A stretch of DNA of 64,000 nt from Shinella daejeonensis (GTDB lineage: Bacteria > Pseudomonadota > Alphaproteobacteria > Rhizobiales > Rhizobiaceae): assembly GCF_024281235.1 (NCBI RefSeq), contig NZ_JAHWXY010000002.1, forward strand, positions 682,001 through 746,000, written 5' to 3'. Shown one piece after another: positions 39,328 through 48,495 of this stretch (position 1 is the stretch's first letter; each line of letters opens with the position of its first letter). The translations under genes and the position numbers were made by a program. Under the pieces are notes generated by a model. It ran no database searches. It was not told the DNA's origin and saw only the letters and a program-made list of their open reading frames with translations.

Positions 39328-40056
39328 TCAGCTCTCCGGCTCGACAGTCAGCTTGATGCGGTCGGCCGGAAAGCGGGTCCGGGCATATTGAACCGGCACA
39401 TCGGCGAGATCGGTGTTGACGGCCGTCGCGGTAAGGACGATCGCTCCCGGCGAAAGACGAAGCCTCTGCATGTCGTCGCCCTCGGCATGAACGGCGGAAA
39501 TTTCCGTTGATTTGCGCAGATAGTCGGAGACGCCGAAAGCCCGGAGCGCGGCGGTGATGGAGCCGCTGCGGCGATAGGCGGCGTCGATCCCCGCAAAACG
39601 GGACGCCGGAAAGAAGCTGGTCGAGCGCGAGACCGGCCGGCCATCGGCGCTATGAACGGTTTCCAGCCGAACGCAGGCCGTACCCGGTGCGAGGGTGAGG
39701 GCATCGGTGACCGCCTGCGGCGCGGCTTCGCAGGCCGCCTCCAGAAGCAGACCTTCCAGTTCGCGCGCCTGCGCCCCGAGACCCTGCGAAAGGCGCGTAC
39801 GCCGGCCGATCGGAAAGCGCAGGTGCCGGCTTCGCAGGATCCGCGTGCCGATCCCCTGCATGGGCTGGACGATATCCTCTTCGGCAAGCGAGGCAAGCGC
39901 GCTGCGCACCGTGTGTCGATTGACCCCGAAACGCGCCGCAAGGACGGTCTCCGGCGGCATCATTCCGGTTTCGTCGAAGTCCCCGTTATTGATCGCAAGG
40001 CGCATGCGGTCGGCGATCTGCCGCCAGAGCGCCACGCCGGCCTGCCGTTCCATCAT
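39328..40056 (-). CDS. phnF: GntR-family phosphonate regulator PhnF
   Basis: A HutC/FarR-type GntR regulator of 242 residues: winged helix DNA-binding domain (VLAARFGVNRHTVRSALAS) and a C-terminal UTRA ligand domain. It is divergent from phnG, the usual place of phnF. Two adjacent ATG codons (40056, 40053) follow GGGGA. The inverted repeat at 40119 between the genes is the likely binding site. The effector is probably a phosphonate-pathway metabolite. Confidence 0.92.
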   Translation of the reverse strand: MMERQAGVALWRQIADRMRLAINNGDFDETGMMPPETVLAARFGVNRHTVRSALASLAEEDIVQPMQGIGTRILRSRHLRFPIGRRTRLSQGLGAQARELEGLLLEAACEAAPQAVTDALTLAPGTACVRLETVHSADGRPVSRSTSFFPASRFAGIDAAYRRSGSITAALRAFGVSDYLRKSTEISAVHAEGDDMQRLRLSPGAIVLTATAVNTDLADVPVQYARTRFPADRIKLTVEPES

Positions 40057-40068
40057 GCCATTCCCCGT

Positions 40069-40086
40069 CCGTCACATGCTTGTAAT
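40069..40086 (+). promoter_or_regulatory. Candidate PHO box upstream of phnG
   Basis: CCGTCAC-ATGC-TTGTAAT resembles two CTGTCAT half-sites spaced by 4 bases (5 of 7 matches each), the PhoB site type. It lies in the phnF-phnG intergenic region, where phosphate-starvation control is expected. The match is degenerate. Confidence 0.4.
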
Positions 40087-40118
40087 GCTGAAGGCATAAT
40101 AATGCCCACATGTTCGGT

Positions 40119-40136
40119 TGTCTAGATTAATAGACA
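40119..40136. promoter_or_regulatory. Probable PhnF operator
   Basis: TGTCTA-GATTAA-TAGACA is a perfect 6-bp inverted repeat in the divergent phnF-phnG region. GTCTA/TAGAC half-sites are the type bound by HutC-subfamily GntR regulators, which include PhnF. Confidence 0.6.
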
Positions 40137-40245
40137 TCTAGGGCAATTGCGGTGAAATCCGGCTCGCCGGGATTGCTCTAATATATTGTTCTTACCGCAT
40201 TATCCGACGTCGAAGCGAGATCGCTTCGGCTGGAAATGCTCCAGG
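40137..40245 (+). repeat. Dispersed palindromic repeat, copy B
   Basis: Matches copy A over about 100 bases, including ATATATTGTTCTTACCG, ATTATCCGACG, the hairpin CGAAGCGA-GA-TCGCTTCG and the end GGAAATGCTCCAG. It lies directly before the ribosome binding site of phnG, so the hairpin is inside or next to the phn leader. Confidence 0.75.
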
Positions 40246-40253
40246 AGTACGCC

Positions 40254-40733
40254 ATGACATCGACAGGCAAGGCCGGCGATCGCCGGGACGATACCGGGGA
40301 CGACGTTCGCCGCCGGGCCATGGGTTTGCTGGCCGTGGCCAGCCGGGCGGAACTCGAGGCGGCATGGAACGGCCTTGCCGGCAAGCCTGCCGCCCGGATG
40401 GTCCGCGGGCCGGAAACCGGCCTCGTGATGGTGCGCGGCCGCATCGGCGGCGGCGGTGCCGCCTTCAATCTTGGCGAAGCGACCGTCAGCCGCGCCAGCA
40501 TCCGCCTCGAAGACGGCACGATCGGCCATGCCCATGCGCTCGGCGGCGATCGCGAGACGGTTCGGCTGGCGGCCATATTCGACGGGCTCTTCCAGCAGCC
40601 CGCCCACAGGGCGGACGTCGAACGTCTGCTCGACGTGGTCGCGGCGCGCCTCCGGCGCGAGGATGAGGCGCAGGCCCGACAGACGGCCGCCACGCGGGTC
40701 GATTTCTTCACCATGGTGCGGGGAGAGGATTGA
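40254..40733 (+). CDS. phnG: C-P lyase subunit PhnG
   Basis: A subunit of the PhnGHIJ core that, with PhnI and PhnH, couples phosphonate to ATP to form ribosyl triphosphonate. The 159-residue protein has the family motif RGRIGGGGAAFNLGEATVSR. The start is the ATG at 40254 behind CAGGAG. The stop overlaps the phnH ATG by one base. Confidence 0.93.
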   Translation: MTSTGKAGDRRDDTGDDVRRRAMGLLAVASRAELEAAWNGLAGKPAARMVRGPETGLVMVRGRIGGGGAAFNLGEATVSRASIRLEDGTIGHAHALGGDRETVRLAAIFDGLFQQPAHRADVERLLDVVAARLRREDEAQARQTAATRVDFFTMVRGED

Positions 40734-41341
40734 TGACGATCGATACGCTTGTCTTCACCGGCGGTTTCAGGGAACCGGTTTTCCAGTCGCAGTCGGTTTT
40801 CCGCACGCTCATGGACTGTATGGCGCGACCGGGAACGATCGGCCGCATCGCGCCGGCCGTTCTCCCGCCGCCGCCGCTCGGGGCGATGGCCGGGGCGGTG
40901 GCGCTGATGCTTTGCGATCAGGATACGCCCGTCTGGCTGACGCCGGGCCTCGCCGGTTCCGCGCTGCCGGCCTGGCTCGCCTTTCATGCGGGGGCCCCGG
41001 TGACGGACGATCGCCAGACCGCCCGCTTCGCCTTCATCGAGAAAGCGGCGCTGCTGCCGAGCCTTTCGCTGTTCGCGCAGGGAACCCAGGATTATCCCGA
41101 CCGCTCGACGACGATCGTGGTCGAGATCGAGGCCGTCGAGGGTGGCCGTCCTTTCCGCCTTACCGGTCCCGGCATTCGTGACGAGGCGATCGTTGCGCCG
41201 CGCGGCCTGCCCGACCTCTTTGCGCAGATGTGGAGCGAGAACCGGCGGGCCTTTCCCTGCGGTGTCGATCTGGTGCTGACCGCCGGCGAGGAAATCGCCT
41301 GTCTGCCGCGCACCACCGTTGTTCATCCGTTGGAGGCCTGA
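40733..41341 (+). CDS. phnH: C-P lyase subunit PhnH
   Basis: A subunit of the C-P lyase core complex, PLP-transferase-like fold without PLP activity in known homologues. The 202-residue protein starts FTGGFREPVFQSQ-VFR and has the MDCMARPGTIGRI segment typical of PhnH. It overlaps phnG by one base and is followed by phnI after four bases. Confidence 0.93.
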   Translation: MTIDTLVFTGGFREPVFQSQSVFRTLMDCMARPGTIGRIAPAVLPPPPLGAMAGAVALMLCDQDTPVWLTPGLAGSALPAWLAFHAGAPVTDDRQTARFAFIEKAALLPSLSLFAQGTQDYPDRSTTIVVEIEAVEGGRPFRLTGPGIRDEAIVAPRGLPDLFAQMWSENRRAFPCGVDLVLTAGEEIACLPRTTVVHPLEA

Positions 41342-41345
41342 GCCG

Positions 41346-42446
41346 ATGTATGTTGCCGTCAAGGGCGGTGAAGCCGCCATCGCAAACGCCCACCGTCTTC
41401 TGGCCGACCGCCGCCGTGGCGACCGTGCGCTGCCGGCTATCGGTATCGGACAGATCGTCGCCCAGCTCGGCCTCGCCGTCGACCGGGTGATGGCGGAAGC
41501 CTCGCTTTATGACCGCTCGCTCGCGGCGCTGGCCATCAGGCAGGCGCGCGGAGACCTGATCGAGGCGATCTTCATCCTGCGCGCCTATCGCACGACGCTG
41601 CCGCGCTTCGGGTATTCCAGGCCGATCGATACGGGTGCGATGCTTGTCGAGCGCCGCGTATCGGCGACCTACAAGGATCTGCCGGGTGGCCAGCTGCTCG
41701 GGCCGACCTTCGATTACACGCATCGCCTGCTCGATCCGTCGCTGCTCGGCGATGAAGCCGTGGAAGCGCTGCCGGAACGCGAGGATACCGGCGAGCCGCT
41801 CATGCGGGTGTCCGACATTCTCGCAGGCGAGGGGCTCGTCGAGGAGGATGGCGGCTTGCCGGAGGGCCATGTCGCGGGCGACCTGACGCGCGAGCCGCTG
41901 GAATTCCCGATGCCGCGGGATCTGCGCTTGCAGGCGCTCGCCCGGGGCGATGAGGGCTTCCTGCTGGCGCTCGGCTATTCCACCCAGCGCGGTTACGCCC
42001 GCAGCCATCCCTTCGTCGGCGAGATCCGCATCGGCATGGTGGAGGTCGAGCTGGAGTTGCCGGAACTCGGCTTTGCCGTCCCGCTCGGCCGCATACAGGT
42101 CACCGAGTGCCAGATGGTCAACCAGTTCAAGGGTTCGGCGAAGACCCCGCCGCAGTTCACCCGCGGCTACGGTCTCGTCTTCGGACAGGGCGAACGCAAG
42201 GCCATGGCCATGTCGCTGGTCGACCGGGCGCTGCGCGCGGAAGAGTTCGGCGAGGATGTCGTCGCTCCGGCGCAAGACGAGGAATTCGTCATCTCCCATT
42301 CGGACAATGTGCAGGCGACCGGCTTCGTCGAGCATCTGAAGCTCCCGCATTACGTGGATTTCCAGGCCGAACTCGATCTCGTGCGGCGCATGCGGCGCGA
42401 CTATGAGGCCGCACAGAATACCGATCTCCCGGAGGCGGCTGAGTGA
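41346..42446 (+). CDS. phnI: C-P lyase subunit PhnI
   Basis: The nucleosidase-like subunit that exchanges adenine of ATP for the phosphonate. The 366-residue protein starts MYVAVKGGEAAIANAH and has ARGDLIEAIFILRAYRTTLP, both highly typical of PhnI. The ATG at 41346 is used; earlier in-frame ATGs belong to phnH. The stop overlaps the phnJ start. Confidence 0.95.
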   Translation: MYVAVKGGEAAIANAHRLLADRRRGDRALPAIGIGQIVAQLGLAVDRVMAEASLYDRSLAALAIRQARGDLIEAIFILRAYRTTLPRFGYSRPIDTGAMLVERRVSATYKDLPGGQLLGPTFDYTHRLLDPSLLGDEAVEALPEREDTGEPLMRVSDILAGEGLVEEDGGLPEGHVAGDLTREPLEFPMPRDLRLQALARGDEGFLLALGYSTQRGYARSHPFVGEIRIGMVEVELELPELGFAVPLGRIQVTECQMVNQFKGSAKTPPQFTRGYGLVFGQGERKAMAMSLVDRALRAEEFGEDVVAPAQDEEFVISHSDNVQATGFVEHLKLPHYVDFQAELDLVRRMRRDYEAAQNTDLPEAAE

Positions 42447-43330
42447 TGAACACGGCAAACCTTGCGACCTACAATTTCGCCTATCTCGACGAACAGACCA
42501 AGCGCATGATCCGCCGGGCGATCCTGAAGGCGATCGCCATTCCCGGCTACCAGGTGCCCTTCGCCTCCCGTGAAATGCCCATGCCCTACGGCTGGGGCAC
42601 CGGCGGCGTGCAGGTGACGGCGGCAATCCTCGGTCCCGACGATGTGCTGAAGGTCATCGACCAGGGGGCGGACGACACCACCAACGCCGTGTCCATCCGC
42701 GCTTTCTTCCAGAAGGTCGCCAGTGTGGCGGTGACGACGAGGACGGGGGAGGCGACGATCATCCAGACACGCCATCGCATCCCCGAGGAAAAGCTGAAGC
42801 CCGGCCAGACGCTGGTCTATCAGGTGCCGATCCCCGAGCCGCTGCGCTTCCTCGAACCGCGCGAGACCGAAACGCGCAAGATGCACGCATTGGAAGAATA
42901 CGGCCTGATGCATGTCAAGCTCTATGAGGATATCGCCAGGAACGGCCATATCGCCACGACCTATGCCTATCCGGTGAAGGTCGAGGGCCGCTATGTGATG
43001 GACCCGTCGCCGACGCCGAAATTCGACAATCCGAAGATGCACAGGTCCGAGGCGCTCCAGCTCTTCGGCGCGGGGCGCGAGAAACGCATCTATGCCGTGC
43101 CGCCCCATACCGAGGTCGTCAGCCTCGATTTCGAGGACCATCCCTTCGAAATTCAATCCTTCGAGAATCCATGCGCTCTTTGCGGCGCAGAGAATGTCTA
43201 CCTCGACGAAGTGGTGCTCGATGACAAAGGCGGGCGCATGTTCGTCTGCTCCGACACCGATCATTGCGAGCAACGCTGTGCGAGCGGCCATCGCGGTTCT
43301 CTTGCTTATGACGGGGAGATCGTCCGATGA
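42446..43330 (+). CDS. phnJ: Carbon-phosphorus lyase PhnJ (radical SAM)
   Basis: The enzyme that breaks the C-P bond, releasing the hydrocarbon and ribose 1,2-cyclic phosphate 5-phosphate. The 294-residue protein has the unusual C-terminal cysteine set CX2CX21CX5C (C243, C246, C268, C274), all present, which bind the 4Fe-4S cluster and carry the thiyl radical in the E. coli homologue. The length is slightly above E. coli PhnJ. The stop overlaps phnK by four bases. Confidence 0.96.
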   Translation: MNTANLATYNFAYLDEQTKRMIRRAILKAIAIPGYQVPFASREMPMPYGWGTGGVQVTAAILGPDDVLKVIDQGADDTTNAVSIRAFFQKVASVAVTTRTGEATIIQTRHRIPEEKLKPGQTLVYQVPIPEPLRFLEPRETETRKMHALEEYGLMHVKLYEDIARNGHIATTYAYPVKVEGRYVMDPSPTPKFDNPKMHRSEALQLFGAGREKRIYAVPPHTEVVSLDFEDHPFEIQSFENPCALCGAENVYLDEVVLDDKGGRMFVCSDTDHCEQRCASGHRGSLAYDGEIVR

Positions 43331-44103
43331 CCGATGCGCCCCTCCTGAAGGTTCGCGACATCTCGAAATTCTACGGCGCGCGGATCGGCTGCCGCAATGT
43401 CTCCTTCGATCTCTGGCCGGGCGAGGTTCTGGCGATCGTCGGCGAATCCGGTTCCGGCAAGACGACGTTGCTCAACTGCCTTGCCACCCGCCTGTCGCCA
43501 AGCTCCGGATCTGTCGACTATCGCATGCGGGACGGAAAATTGTGCAACCTCTCCCGCATGAGCGAGGCCGAACGCCGCTTCCTGATGCGTACCGACTGGG
43601 GTTTCGTCCATCAGAACCCGGCCGATGGCCTGCGCATGGCCGTTTCGGCCGGCGCCAATGTCGGCGAGCGGCTGATGGCGGTCGGTGAGCGGCATTACGG
43701 AAATATCCGCGCGACGGCGGGCAACTGGCTCGGCCGCGTCGAGATCGGGATCGATCGCATCGACGACCAGCCGCGCGACTTCTCCGGCGGCATGCGCCAG
43801 CGCCTGCAGATCGCCCGTAACCTCGTCACCGCGCCGCGTCTCGTCTTCATGGACGAGCCGACCGGCGGTCTCGACGTGTCGGTGCAGGCGCGCCTGCTCG
43901 ATCTCCTGCGCGGTCTCGTTCAGGATCTGGGCCTGTCGGCGCTGATCGTCACGCACGACCTCGCCGTGGCGCGGCTTCTTTCCCACCGGATGATGGTGAT
44001 GAAGGATGGCGTCGTCATCGAACAGGGGCTGACCGACCGCGTGCTCGACGATCCCCGCGAAGCCTATACCCAGCTCCTCGTCTCCTCGATTCTCCAGGTG
44101 TGA
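43327..44103 (+). CDS. phnK: C-P lyase ABC-type ATPase PhnK
   Basis: A 258-residue ABC ATPase that binds the C-P lyase core, not a transporter. Walker A GESGSGKT, signature FSGGMRQR, Walker B LVFMDEP and switch histidine in IVTHDLA are all intact. It resembles DppD/OppD-type ATPases, as PhnK does. It overlaps phnJ by four bases. A 63-base gap separates it from phnL. Confidence 0.93.
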   Translation: MTDAPLLKVRDISKFYGARIGCRNVSFDLWPGEVLAIVGESGSGKTTLLNCLATRLSPSSGSVDYRMRDGKLCNLSRMSEAERRFLMRTDWGFVHQNPADGLRMAVSAGANVGERLMAVGERHYGNIRATAGNWLGRVEIGIDRIDDQPRDFSGGMRQRLQIARNLVTAPRLVFMDEPTGGLDVSVQARLLDLLRGLVQDLGLSALIVTHDLAVARLLSHRMMVMKDGVVIEQGLTDRVLDDPREAYTQLLVSSILQV

Positions 44104-44166
44104 AGGCACAGGCTCCGCAGCGGGCCAGCTTTCGGACCAGACCATGCATCGAAAGGGAAAAATGAC

Positions 44167-44874
44167 ATGGCTACTCCGCTCGTTGTTTCCGAAGTGGCGA
44201 AAAGCTTCACCATGCATCTTCGCGGCGGTGTCCGCCTGCCGGTGATGTCGAATGTCGCTTTCTCGGTGAAGGCCGGCGAATGCCTCGTGCTGGGGGGACC
44301 CTCCGGCATCGGCAAGAGTTCGCTGCTGAAGATGGTCTACGGCAATTATGGCGTCGACAGCGGCCAGATCCTCATCGATCATGACGGCAGGCTCGTCGAT
44401 CTTGCAGCCGCCGATCCGCGCACCGTCCTTGCGGTCCGTCGCGTCACGCTCGGCTATGTCAGCCAGTTCCTGCGCACCGTGCCGCGGGTGGCGGCTGTCG
44501 ACGTGGTCGCCGAGCCCCTGACCGCCCGCGGGATCGACGCGGCCGAGGCGGGGGCGAGGGCGCAAGAGATGCTGGCGCGTCTCAACCTGCCGCGCGAACT
44601 GTGGCAGCTGCCGCCCGCCACCTTCTCCGGCGGCGAGCAGCAACGCGTCAATATCGCACGCGGCTTCATCACCGATCACCGCATCCTGCTGCTCGACGAG
44701 CCGACCGCCTCGCTCGACGCGAAGAACCGGGCCGTCGTGGTCGGCATGATCGCGGAGAAGAAGGCGGCCGGCGTCGCCCTTCTCGGCATTTTCCATGACG
44801 AGGACGTCCGTGAAAGGGTCGCCGATCATATCGTTGACGTTTCCGCCTTCTCGCCACGAAAGGCCGCCGCATGA
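44167..44874 (+). CDS. phnL: C-P lyase ABC-type ATPase PhnL
   Basis: A second ABC ATPase associated with phosphonate breakdown, needed with PhnGHI for ribosyl triphosphonate formation. The 235-residue protein has Walker A GPSGIGKS, signature FSGGEQQR and Walker B LLLDEP. An AAGGGA ribosome binding site is present. The stop overlaps the hexapeptide transferase by four bases. Confidence 0.93.
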   Translation: MATPLVVSEVAKSFTMHLRGGVRLPVMSNVAFSVKAGECLVLGGPSGIGKSSLLKMVYGNYGVDSGQILIDHDGRLVDLAAADPRTVLAVRRVTLGYVSQFLRTVPRVAAVDVVAEPLTARGIDAAEAGARAQEMLARLNLPRELWQLPPATFSGGEQQRVNIARGFITDHRILLLDEPTASLDAKNRAVVVGMIAEKKAAGVALLGIFHDEDVRERVADHIVDVSAFSPRKAAA

Positions 44875-45485
44875 CAAGATTGTCCGAAACGCCGCTGATC
44901 CATCCGACGGCGAATATCGTCGATTGCACGCTCGGCCGCTATACCGAGGTTTCCGAGCGTTGCCGCATCAGCGAGACCGAGCTTGGCGACTATTCCTATA
45001 TCATGGAGGACGGCTCCGTCTGGTGCGCCACCATCGGCCGGTTCGCCAATATCGCCTCGTCGGTGCGCATCAACGCCACGAACCATCCGGTATGGCGGGC
45101 GACGCTGCATCATTTCACCTATCGCGCCGCCGATTACTGGGCGGATGCGGATCGCGAGGAGGAATTCTTCGCCTGGCGCCGCCGGCATCGGGTCGTCATC
45201 GGCCATGATGTTTGGATCGGCCATGGCGCGACCATCCTGCCGGGCGTGCGCGTCGGCAATGGCGCGGTGATTGGTTCGGGGGCCGTCGTCACCAGGGATG
45301 TCGAACCCTACACGATCGTCGGCGGCGTCGCCGCCCGACCCATCCGCGAGCGCTTTTCCCGCGCGATCGCCGAGCGCATGGACAGGCTTGCCTGGTGGAA
45401 CTGGGACCACGCCCGGCTGCGCGCGGCGCTTGCGGATTTCCGCGCCCTCGATGCCGAGGCCTTTCTTGAGCGCCACGGCGGTTGA
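44871..45485 (+). CDS. Phosphonate-cluster hexapeptide transferase (putative acetyltransferase)
   Basis: A left-handed beta-helix protein of 204 residues, with hexad repeats such as [20 protein letters not shown] and [15 protein letters not shown]. It belongs to the transferase family found in rhizobial phn clusters and may acetylate aminoalkylphosphonates, the role PhnO has in enterobacteria; that is inference from position. It overlaps phnL by four bases and ends the first phn unit. Confidence 0.82.
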   Translation: MTRLSETPLIHPTANIVDCTLGRYTEVSERCRISETELGDYSYIMEDGSVWCATIGRFANIASSVRINATNHPVWRATLHHFTYRAADYWADADREEEFFAWRRRHRVVIGHDVWIGHGATILPGVRVGNGAVIGSGAVVTRDVEPYTIVGGVAARPIRERFSRAIAERMDRLAWWNWDHARLRAALADFRALDAEAFLERHGG

Positions 45486-45519
45486 GGGGGCCTTGCGTCC
45501 CGCAAGCCGGCCCTGTGGG

Positions 45520-45548
45520 CTGTAACCATCCCGACACGAAAATGACAC
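45520..45548 (+). promoter_or_regulatory. Candidate PHO box upstream of phnC
   Basis: Three degenerate CTGTCAT-like half-sites (CTGTAAC, CCGACAC, ATGACAC) stand at exact 11-base spacing in the 136-base gap before phnC. This tandem pattern is the PhoB mode of binding. It implies a phosphate-regulated promoter for the transport part of the cluster. Confidence 0.45.
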
Positions 45549-45621
45549 TGCCCCTTCATCAACCGGGTTTAGAGCCGATCGGCAGATGACGATACCGATC
45601 TCCGCAAAAGAGGGTTCCGCC

Positions 45622-46464
45622 ATGTTTCGACTGGACAATGTCACCCGCCGTTTCGGCAACCGCCTCGCGGTGGACGGTGTGACCGTCGATATCCCCCAAG
45701 GCCAGATGGTCGGGGTCATCGGTCGTTCGGGGGCGGGAAAATCCACGCTGTTGCGTATGATCAATCGCCTGTGCGATGTCAGCGAGGGATCGATCCGTTT
45801 CAATGATCTCGAGGTGTCGGCGCTGCGGGGCGGCGCCCTGCGCAACTGGCAGCGCGACTGCGCCATGATCTTCCAGCAGTTCAACCTCGTGCCTCGCCTC
45901 GACGTTCTGACCAATGTGCTGCTCGGAAGGCTCAACCATCGCCCGACGGCGCTCAGCATCCTCAATCTCTTCACCCGCGAGGAGCGCATCATGGCGATCG
46001 CCGCGCTCGAGCGGCTCGGTATCGAGCAGACGGCGTTGCAGCCCGCCGGAACGCTTTCCGGCGGCCAGCAGCAGCGCGTGGCGATCGCCAGGGCGCTGAT
46101 GCAGGGGCCGAAGATGCTGCTGGCCGACGAGCCGATCGCCTCGCTCGATCCGCTCAATGCCCGCATCGTCATGGATGCGCTTCGCGACATCAACGAGCGC
46201 GAGGGCATCACCGTCATCACCAATCTCCATACGCTCGATACCGCGCGCGCCTATTGCGAGCGGGTGATCGGCATGGCTGCCGGTCGCGTCGTTTTCGACG
46301 GGCCGGCACAGGCGCTTAACGCCGAGGCGGTGCGCATGATCTACGGCGCCACAGAAGACGGCGCGGGGATCGACGAAAGCATCACCTCCACCGCCATCCG
46401 CCCGGCGGTGGCGAAGATCAAGGAATCCGCCGGCCCCAAACCGCTGGCACTGGCCGGCCTCTGA
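45622..46464 (+). CDS. phnC: Phosphonate ABC transporter ATP-binding protein PhnC
   Basis: ATPase of the phosphonate importer, 280 residues. Walker A GRSGAGKS, signature LSGGQQQR and Walker B LLADEP are present, with the switch histidine in TNLHTLD. The start is the ATG at 45622; upstream codons lack coding signal. It begins the second phn unit, behind a PHO-box candidate. Confidence 0.93.
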   Translation: MFRLDNVTRRFGNRLAVDGVTVDIPQGQMVGVIGRSGAGKSTLLRMINRLCDVSEGSIRFNDLEVSALRGGALRNWQRDCAMIFQQFNLVPRLDVLTNVLLGRLNHRPTALSILNLFTREERIMAIAALERLGIEQTALQPAGTLSGGQQQRVAIARALMQGPKMLLADEPIASLDPLNARIVMDALRDINEREGITVITNLHTLDTARAYCERVIGMAAGRVVFDGPAQALNAEAVRMIYGATEDGAGIDESITSTAIRPAVAKIKESAGPKPLALAGL

Positions 46465-46543
46465 GCCGCCGGGATCGAGGGGCCCGCGTGAAGGGTCGAT
46501 ACCATTCCGGTCCGGCGCGGCCGGTCAAACAGGAGAAAGACCC

Positions 46544-47449
46544 ATGCTGAAGAATATTCTTCTCGGCACCGTCGCGCTTGCCGCGCTTGCCGGTCCCGTC
46601 CAGGCCGAAGACCTCAAGGAATTCCGCGTCGGCATCATCGGCGGCGAGAACGAAGCCGACCGCCTGCGCAACTACCAGTGCCTCGGCGATCAGCTGAAGG
46701 CCGAATTCGGCTTCGAGAAGGTCTCCTTCTTCCCGGCCGCCGATTATGACGGCGTTATCCAGGGCCTGCTCGGCGGCACGCTCGATTATGCCGAACTTGG
46801 CGCATCCGGCTTCGCCAAGATCTATCTCGCCAAGGCCGATGCCGTCGAGCCCATCCTGACGACGATCCAGACGGACGGTTCGACCGGCTATTATTCCATC
46901 ATGGTCGCCCGCAAGGATTCCGGGATCACCGGGATTGCGGATCTCAAGGGCAAGAAACTCGGTTTCGCCGATCCGGATTCGACGTCCGGTTACCTCGTTC
47001 CGCTCGTCACCCTGCCCGACGCGATCGGCGGCCCGGTCAAGGGATATTTCGCTGAAACCGGTTTCGGCGGCGGCCATGAGAATCTGGTTCTGGAAGTGCT
47101 GAAGGGCACCTTCGACGCCGGCACGACCTTCGGTTCGGGCGTTGGCGCCTGGAAGGACGGTTATACGTCCGGAAACCTGCACAAGATGGTCGAGAAGGGC
47201 ATCGTCGACATGGACGATCTCGTCGAGATCTGGAAGTCGCCGCTGATCCCGAACGGTCCGATCGTCGTGCGCACGTCCATGGACGACGCGCTGAAGGTCA
47301 AGTTCAAGCAGTTCATGCTCGATCTGCCGAAGAAGGACCAGGCCTGCTTCTCCGCGGTGATGGGTGGCGATTTCACGGGCTTCGTCGAAGTCGACACGGA
47401 TTTCTACAAGCCGATCATCGACGCCCGCAAGGCGACGATCGGCGGCTGA
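46544..47449 (+). CDS. phnD: Phosphonate-binding protein PhnD
   Basis: Periplasmic binding protein of the phosphonate importer, 301 residues. A Sec signal peptide (NILLGTVALAALAGPVQA) precedes FRVGIIGGENEADRLRN, the family signature. CAGGAG lies before the ATG. A strong hairpin follows the gene. Confidence 0.94.
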   Translation: MLKNILLGTVALAALAGPVQAEDLKEFRVGIIGGENEADRLRNYQCLGDQLKAEFGFEKVSFFPAADYDGVIQGLLGGTLDYAELGASGFAKIYLAKADAVEPILTTIQTDGSTGYYSIMVARKDSGITGIADLKGKKLGFADPDSTSGYLVPLVTLPDAIGGPVKGYFAETGFGGGHENLVLEVLKGTFDAGTTFGSGVGAWKDGYTSGNLHKMVEKGIVDMDDLVEIWKSPLIPNGPIVVRTSMDDALKVKFKQFMLDLPKKDQACFSAVMGGDFTGFVEVDTDFYKPIIDARKATIGG

Positions 47450-47468
47450 GCTTCGTCTCATTCTTCTT

Positions 47469-47493
47469 GCGCCGGCCGGTATCCGGCCGGCGC
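47469..47493 (+). other. Strong hairpin between phnD and phnE1
   Basis: GCGCCGGCCGG-TAT-CCGGCCGGCGC is a perfect 11-bp stem with a three-base loop in the 74-base gap after phnD. No T run follows. It probably stabilises the phnD message end and lowers permease expression relative to the binding protein. Confidence 0.6.
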
Positions 47494-47523
47494 ATCCTGT
47501 TTCCAGCGGATCGGATATCGCCT

Positions 47524-48486
47524 ATGGCCACGAGCCTGTTCCAACACGGTTTCAGCGAGAAGGGAGCGCTTATCGAGCGCCACTGGCAGGAACTGAACGC
47601 TCGCCGCCGGCTCTATTCCTGGCTCGGCTTCGCCGTCCTCGCGCTGGCGCTGTCGGGTTCCCTGTGGTTTGCCAACGAAACCAATGCCGGCAAGTTCTTC
47701 GACCGGCTGCCGCATGTCTTCGATTTTGTCGGCGATCTCGCGCCGCGTGACGGCATGGAGGTCATCCGGGCGCTGTTCGATCTCGCCTCGCCCTATGACG
47801 ACGGCAGCTTCAAGTATAATTATCCAGAGGGCCGCCTCTATCTGACCGACAGCCTCTATGTGCCGGAATATTTCCACAAGATGCTGGAGACGCTGAATAT
47901 CGCGCTTTTCTCCACCATCATCGGCGGGGCTCTGGGGTTCGTGCTCTGCTTCCTTGCCGCCCGCAATACGATGTCGAACCGCCTCATGCGCGGATTTTCG
48001 TGCCGGGTGATGGAAATCCTGCGTGCCTTCCCCGAGGTGGTTCTGGCGGGTTTCTTCCTGGCCATCCTGTCGCTCGGGCCGCTGCCGGCGGTCATCGCCG
48101 TATCGATCCACACGGTGGGCGCGCTCGGGAAACTGTTCTTCGAGGTCGTCGAGAATGCCGACATGAAGGCGGAGGAGGGGCTTCGCGCAGTCGGCGCGAA
48201 CTGGACCGAACGCGTGTGGTTCGGCTTCGTGCCGCAGGTCCTGCCGAACTTCGTCAGCTATTTTCTCCTGCGGCTGGAAATCAATGTCCGGGCCTCGACC
48301 ATCATCGGCGCGGTCGGCGGCGGCGGCATTGGCGAACTGCTCAGGCTTTCCATCGGGCAGCGGCACGAGGCCAAGACGCTCGCCATCGTTCTTCTGCTGC
48401 TCGCCACCATTATCGCTGTCGACCAGTTTTCCGCCTGGTTGCGCCGCCGCCTGGTCGGTGATCAGGCCTTCCGGCTGGCCCAGTAG
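47524..48486 (+). CDS. phnE1: Phosphonate ABC transporter permease PhnE1
   Basis: Inner-membrane subunit of 320 residues. One helix near the N-terminus (LGFAVLALALSGSLWFA) is followed by a periplasmic stretch and the permease core with EAA-loop EEGLRAVGANWTERVW. The start is the ATG at 47524; upstream frame is leader. It lies ten bases before phnE2 and pairs with it. Confidence 0.92.
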   Translation: MATSLFQHGFSEKGALIERHWQELNARRRLYSWLGFAVLALALSGSLWFANETNAGKFFDRLPHVFDFVGDLAPRDGMEVIRALFDLASPYDDGSFKYNYPEGRLYLTDSLYVPEYFHKMLETLNIALFSTIIGGALGFVLCFLAARNTMSNRLMRGFSCRVMEILRAFPEVVLAGFFLAILSLGPLPAVIAVSIHTVGALGKLFFEVVENADMKAEEGLRAVGANWTERVWFGFVPQVLPNFVSYFLLRLEINVRASTIIGAVGGGGIGELLRLSIGQRHEAKTLAIVLLLLATIIAVDQFSAWLRRRLVGDQAFRLAQ

Positions 48487-48495
48487 GAGCACGAT

